This document shows positions 31,289 to 34,885 of a DNA stretch of 34,885 nucleotides, in pieces. A model generated the notes under the pieces. It was not told where the DNA came from, searched no databases, and saw only the letters and a program-made list of their open reading frames with translations. How positions within the stretch are numbered: position 1 is the first letter of the stretch; every line of letters starts with the position of its first letter. The translations under genes were made by a program, and so were the position numbers. This DNA comes from Planctomyces sp. SH-PL62 (GTDB lineage Bacteria > Planctomycetota > Planctomycetia > Planctomycetales > Planctomycetaceae): assembly GCA_945893075.1 (NCBI GenBank), contig CAMDDX010000035.1, positions 1 through 34,885 of the forward strand, written 5' to 3'.

Positions 31289-33241
31289 TCAGGGAACCTC
31301 TCTCGCATCAATGTATGTTTGAACTGGCCCCTTCGTTGGGTCGTCATCCGGAGGACTCCAATTTGGATTTCCAGCAACGCGAAGTTGCCCTCGTGTCATT
31401 CGGAAGACACCTTTTCGAATCGGCTTATAGACGCCACCGATGCCTGTTCCATCCGGGTGAAACATCCGCAGACCAAATTCACCGGACGAATAGTTTCTCA
31501 TCGTGACTTCCGTTGAAAACTTCGCCTCTTTGGACGCCCCGATGAACATGGCTCGTGCGTCGGGGGAAAAATGGATGCGTGTTTTAGATTCACCGCTATC
31601 GTTGAGCCATTGGCCGCGAAACGTCCGTTCCAACTGCGTCTCATCGACCGGACGGTTACTGTCAAGCCGTAGATCGCTGGAATAAAACTGTCCGGCATTG
31701 ATTGCGGCTCCTGTTGAAGTTTGCGTACGCAGTTGCAGATCTGAGACCTTGATCTTGGCAATTTCTTCCAGGGAATGTCCGCCGGAAAGAATTCCTTGAT
31801 CGGTGGAGGATGCACCGGCGCGAAGGTTCACTGCGTTTTGCAGGCAAGTGCCGACAAAGCCGCCTTCGGAATCGAAAAACGACAAATTGAATCCGACGTA
31901 GCCGAGGTGCAGTTTGGAATTATTCGTGATGCGGAAGTCCAGCCGAATTGATGAAACACTCTTTTCCATTTTCAGAATGGTGACTTCGACGGTCGGCTTT
32001 GAATCACGAATTTCGGCCAACATGGCATTCATTTGAGCTTGAGCGGCCACTTGCTTCATGACCGCTGCATCGATTTTGAAACCTTTGGATGTCCGAACCA
32101 AGTTAAACGATAGAGTTGGCTGGTCAGGGTGCGAGACGCTCACGTCGACTTCAGCCGAGCCCATTTCACGTTCGCCGTCCGTGCTCGAGGATGAGCTTTT
32201 GAATGTTCCCGGGCGATATATGCCAGGAGGAGCGAGCAGCGAATCCTTTGAGGGAACAGCGTCGATATTGACCATGAGCGGTAAACGCTCTTCCCACGTT
32301 TTCGCAGCCAAATACGATGTCACAACGGTTTCCACAGTCTTGGTCGATATTTCAAGCCGCTTCATCACCTCAGATTGAGTGTCCTTCGTATTCGCAGGTC
32401 CAGGCGCGACGTCCGCTTTCGTTCGCGTGTCTGACTGCGTCGAGATGTCTGGTGTGAGAACAACGCCCTGAGTCCTCGGTGTCTCGGCGAGCGGAAGCAG
32501 TGCTGTTTCCGGTGGTTTATCCGACCGCATCACGGTTGCTTTGCCCAATTGAAACGCGGCAAAAAGCCCAGTAACGACAATTACGCTCCCGACTGCAACC
32601 GCTGTGACGATCCAAGATGTCCATCCAGAATGAGTCACCTGCGGCAGTGCTGAAGTCGGCTCCCTCGTCGTCCGGGGTGATGCTGTTCGCTGTTGTGGTG
32701 TTGTGACCTCAGAAATCGTCGATTCAACGAGTTCATCAAGATTCAAAGCAGGAATTGTTTGGCGAACCATCACCTTCTTGGGTGGAGAACTTTCGCGAGT
32801 GTCGCTGATTGTCGTCGTAGGATGTGACCTATGCGCAGTCGTTCGCAATTCGGTTTGTTGGCTCTTCTTCAATTCTCGCTCTAATTTCCAAAGATCGGCG
32901 AAGTCTTCGCCGCTTGCATTTCGTTTCAGTTGGTCAATGATTGAGAGCGCCGCTGCTATTTCGTTGTTCTCAACATTGTTCGCAAGCTCTTGAAAGAGTA
33001 CCGCGCGTTGGTCCGCTGCTTTGTGTTGAGGGGGTGTCGGTATGGGAATATCGACCTCTTCCAGCGACTGGAAAGCCTCATCTTCGCTGAGACTCCCTGA
33101 CTGGTTCGGCACAGGATCGGGATGTGGAACTGTGACCGGCCGCTCGCAGCCGGGACATCGTGTTGATCGTCCAACGTGTTGCGGTTTCGCTGAGAGCTGT
33201 TTTCCACAATGACCGCAGGTAAAGTGAAGAATGTCCGGCAT
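31289..33241 (-). CDS. Zinc-ribbon membrane protein, function unknown
   Basis: This 650-aa protein begins with a zinc ribbon (C9, C12, C29 and C32: FTCGHCGKQLSAKP, then STRCPGCERPV), a common planctomycete N-terminal module. A helical, charged region (about 75-130) and a Ser/Thr/Pro-rich linker follow. One transmembrane segment lies at about 209-231 (WIVTAVAVGSVIVVTGLFAAF). The outer part contains a DUF-like beta domain (VEVTILKMEKSVSSIRLDFRITNNSKLHLGYVGF region) and a final module with RGQWLNDSGESKTRIHFSPD. I do not recognise a function. It would have a cytoplasmic zinc ribbon and a periplasmic C-terminus. A copy of the ~175-nt structured repeat ends about 38 nt before its start. Its codons look more AT-rich than those of the genes to the left. 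Confidence 0.75.
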   Translation of the reverse strand: MPDILHFTCGHCGKQLSAKPQHVGRSTRCPGCERPVTVPHPDPVPNQSGSLSEDEAFQSLEEVDIPIPTPPQHKAADQRAVLFQELANNVENNEIAAALSIIDQLKRNASGEDFADLWKLERELKKSQQTELRTTAHRSHPTTTISDTRESSPPKKVMVRQTIPALNLDELVESTISEVTTPQQRTASPRTTREPTSALPQVTHSGWTSWIVTAVAVGSVIVVTGLFAAFQLGKATVMRSDKPPETALLPLAETPRTQGVVLTPDISTQSDTRTKADVAPGPANTKDTQSEVMKRLEISTKTVETVVTSYLAAKTWEERLPLMVNIDAVPSKDSLLAPPGIYRPGTFKSSSSSTDGEREMGSAEVDVSVSHPDQPTLSFNLVRTSKGFKIDAAVMKQVAAQAQMNAMLAEIRDSKPTVEVTILKMEKSVSSIRLDFRITNNSKLHLGYVGFNLSFFDSEGGFVGTCLQNAVNLRAGASSTDQGILSGGHSLEEIAKIKVSDLQLRTQTSTGAAINAGQFYSSDLRLDSNRPVDETQLERTFRGQWLNDSGESKTRIHFSPDARAMFIGASKEAKFSTEVTMRNYSSGEFGLRMFHPDGTGIGGVYKPIRKGVFRMTRGQLRVAGNPNWSPPDDDPTKGPVQTYIDAREVP

Positions 33242-33278
33242 GATGGAGCCTCACGATAGCGACTAGTCAGTCGATTCG

Positions 33279-33450
33279 GCCCCTCTCAAAACAAGAGGAG
33301 CGTCAAACCAGAGCCGCTCAAGACACCCCGACCAAGCGGCACAAAGAACAACATGCGGCCGACGTTCCCTTTCGGGAGCGCGGTCCAAGTACTGCCTCTT
33401 TCTGCAAGAGTTTGCGGCTCAAGTTGGTCGTTTGTCTTGAAGCAGAGCTT
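33279..33450 (-). repeat. ~175-nt structured repeat, copy 1 (upstream of the zinc-ribbon gene)
   Basis: It matches 34647-34829 over its whole length, with substitutions. Conserved blocks are GGAGCGTCAAACCAGAGCCG, ACCCCGACCAAG, CAAAGAACA, CCCTTTCGGGAGCGCGGTCC and TTGCGGCTCA. Hairpins at matching positions are kept, partly through wobble pairs (GTTCCC/GGGAGC here against GCTCCC/GGGAGC in copy 2; GAGTT/GGCTC against GAGCC/GGCTC). The outer hairpin is weaker here (CCTCT/AGAGG). On the minus strand it lies just upstream of the start at 33241. Confidence 0.85.
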
Positions 33451-33489
33451 TACTAGAAGGGTCGGGTGATTGACGAAATGAAGCTCACT

Positions 33490-34617
33490 TCATTGCGGCA
33501 AGGTTTTCAGGAGTTCCTCCGCTTTCACTTTCGCTTTGGTTTCTGGATAACGGTCGATCAGCCCTTTGAGCAGCTTTTTCGCAAGATCAAATCGTTCTTT
33601 CTCAATGGACTGTTCCGCGAGCAACAAGCTGCCTTCCGCCTTTGCCTCATCGGCTTCGCGTTTCTCACGATCAGCCTCGCTTAACGCCGCCTCCTTCGCG
33701 TTTCGTTCGCCCGCACTTCTTGCATTAAGAGTATTCGCCAAGTTGGCATCAACCGCGACTCGAGTTCCTGACTTCGTTTGCGTTGCGCCGGAAAGTTCGC
33801 TGAGCAAATCCAAGAGTGTGGTTTTCAGTCCCACCTCAAGTACGATCTCGTCGTCGGCATTCTCCGCAGTCGCCGGTGGCACCTTTTTGGGTGCCGCCTT
33901 CTTTGGAGAATTGCTTTTCACCGTTTTTGGTGGTGGTTCACCGCGTGCCTCTCGAAGTTCTTTTCTTGTCCAGGCAAGCCGCGACACTTCAAGATTGTGT
34001 TGGACGCCACCGATCTCAATCGTCGAGCGGTTGGCTTTGGCGATGTGGACCGCCCCGGAAAGTGGCACATTTCCCAAGAGCGTTTCCTGAAACATTTGCA
34101 CGTTCTTGGTCAATGTGCGTTTCAGAGTTTCGTTGTCTGCCACCCGTGTAACGTTACCGCAGTCATAGGGCGTGCCACCTGCGATGACACGAAGTCGTTG
34201 GCCATCAGAAAACTGCCAGCCTGCATTTGACAGTCCTCGGATCTCCACTCCGACAGTGTCGGCAATTCGTTCTTGGGAAGCATCGATATTGAAAGAGATC
34301 GAAACTGCTTTCACGTCGAATCGTCGGACGCCAGCTTCATTAGCCACAAGCTTCAAGACCAAGGGATCGTTCATCGGTTTCAGTTGTCCCTTGTTGCGTT
34401 CGCCGATCGCACCAAACAGCCAGAATAGTTCCGTTGCGATTTTCTTCCGCCCATCAAGCTGCTGGATACATCGCATTTCCGAATACTTGCCGCGCGGTGG
34501 AATCAGAATCACCGGAGTCTGCGGATTCAAATCGTCAGCGATTACCAAGTTGCTGACTTCGATGCAGCGATGCCCCATCAGCATCAAAAGCAAACTGAGC
34601 ACAAAACGGTGACTCAT
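33490..34617 (-). CDS. Exported protein with C-terminal TPR-like helices, function unknown
   Basis: This 375-aa protein has a hydrophobic N-terminus (FVLSLLLMLMG) that looks like a signal peptide with cleavage around residue 27. The first half (about 30-215) is a beta-rich region with WLFGAIGERNKGQLKPMNDP and VEIRGLSNAGWQF. It is followed by a lysine/proline-rich linker (SPKKAAPKKVPPA). An Ala/Glu/Lys-rich coiled-coil stretch (about 300-335) leads to a TPR-like pair at the end (QSIEKERFDLAKKLLKGLIDRYPETKAK). I do not recognise a family. It lies upstream of the zinc-ribbon gene on the same strand, and each of the two genes has its own copy of the structured repeat before its start, suggesting shared control. 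Confidence 0.7.
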   Translation of the reverse strand: MSHRFVLSLLLMLMGHRCIEVSNLVIADDLNPQTPVILIPPRGKYSEMRCIQQLDGRKKIATELFWLFGAIGERNKGQLKPMNDPLVLKLVANEAGVRRFDVKAVSISFNIDASQERIADTVGVEIRGLSNAGWQFSDGQRLRVIAGGTPYDCGNVTRVADNETLKRTLTKNVQMFQETLLGNVPLSGAVHIAKANRSTIEIGGVQHNLEVSRLAWTRKELREARGEPPPKTVKSNSPKKAAPKKVPPATAENADDEIVLEVGLKTTLLDLLSELSGATQTKSGTRVAVDANLANTLNARSAGERNAKEAALSEADREKREADEAKAEGSLLLAEQSIEKERFDLAKKLLKGLIDRYPETKAKVKAEELLKTLPQ

Positions 34618-34646
34618 CCCTTGGTCCTTTCAAAGAGTTCAGCTCC

Positions 34647-34829
34647 GGTTTGACGCTCCTCTCAAAACGAGAGGAGCGTCAAACCAGAGCCGCTCCACCA
34701 ACCCCGACCAAGGGGTGCAAAGAACAGCACCCGGCCGACGCTCCCTTTCGGGAGCGCGGTCCAAGGCGCTGCTTCTTTGCACAAGAGCCTTGCGGCTCAG
34801 GTTGGTCGTTTTGGTGGAAGCAGAATCTT
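34647..34829 (-). repeat. ~175-nt structured repeat, copy 2 (upstream of the exported-protein gene)
   Basis: It is the partner of 33279-33450. It begins with a perfect 17-bp hairpin (34647-34663 with 34669-34685; arm GGTTTGACGCTCCTCTC, 5-nt loop). It also contains hairpins GCTCCC-TTTC-GGGAGC and GAGCC-TTGC-GGCTC and a GGGTGC/GCACCC stem. On the minus strand the strong hairpin ends about 30 nt before the start codon at 34617, so it would lie in the leader of the mRNA or end just before it. A short frame across it (34639-34851) is not considered coding. Confidence 0.85.
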
Positions 34830-34885
34830 GACGCACGCGCGTCAATTTCAAATTGTGATCGAGGCCGACAATCGGCCTCGCATGG

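Noticed and set aside
34639..34851. A 70-residue minus-strand reading frame
   Set aside because: It lies entirely over copy 2 of the structured repeat and its composition follows the hairpins; copy 1 does not preserve the frame.
34828..34880. Short palindromes TTGACGC/GCGTCAA and GAGGCCGA/TCGGCCTC at the right edge
   Set aside because: They are short, at the window end, and without context to tell an operator or terminator from chance.

Overview
The window looks like a chromosomal segment of a member of the Planctomycetota, though no rRNA or other phylogenetic marker is present to prove it. The support is two large PSCyt1-DUF1549-DUF1553 proteins (planctomycete cytochrome C type), a formylglycine sulfatase, a ceramidase-like protein, an MfnB-type C1-pathway enzyme, a tandemly fused double UvrA (a form I also know from Chlamydia, in the same PVC superphylum), and proteins that combine a zinc ribbon with low-complexity tails. 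No stretch longer than 300 bases lacks a gene. I see no tRNA, rRNA, CRISPR array, prophage or biosynthetic cluster.

Layout. 1-600: the right end of an IS66-family element has inserted into a REP-associated tyrosine transposase (RAYT) gene, which is followed by a large REP-pair palindrome. 598-3996 (minus): a 1031-aa PSCyt1/DUF1549/LamG/DUF1553 protein and a small membrane protein. 4236-8713 (plus): a type II toxin-antitoxin pair, NAD+ synthetase, a Uma2-type nuclease-fold protein and a ceramidase-like protein. 8773-9660 (minus): a response regulator with a histidine-kinase-like ATPase domain. 9901-19582 (plus): a small Cys-pair protein, the 2368-aa double UvrA and a Pro/Ala-rich secreted protein. 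19608-20999 (minus): a TPR protein. 21216-21989 (plus): MfnB. 22059-23231 (minus) and 23430-25109 (plus): a divergent thiolase and acyl-CoA synthetase, consistent with fatty-acid or acyl-CoA metabolism. 25238-30401: a second PSCyt1/DUF1553 protein convergent with a sulfatase. 30605-31265: a VapBC-like pair. 31289-34617 (minus): two unrecognised planctomycete-type proteins, each preceded by a copy of a ~175-nt structured repeat.

The most interesting layer is repeat DNA that enters the genes. (1) At least eight GTAG...CTAC palindromes occur. Each half is GTAG plus a hairpin, which is the known architecture of RAYT-mobilised REP sequences, and some halves differ by paired (compensatory) substitutions. 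Three of these pairs lie in frame inside genes, and at three others the TAG of the GTAG foot is the stop codon of an adjoining gene (four genes in all). (2) A separate class consists of arrays with a strict 7-nt (or 8-nt) period, often as inverted pairs. Several sit in frame inside coding sequence, in the orientation or with the variants that avoid stop codons. UvrA alone carries about eight insertions of the two classes and still retains all four ABC modules. This resembles in principle the Rickettsia palindromic elements that insert into ORFs, but the sequence families here are different.
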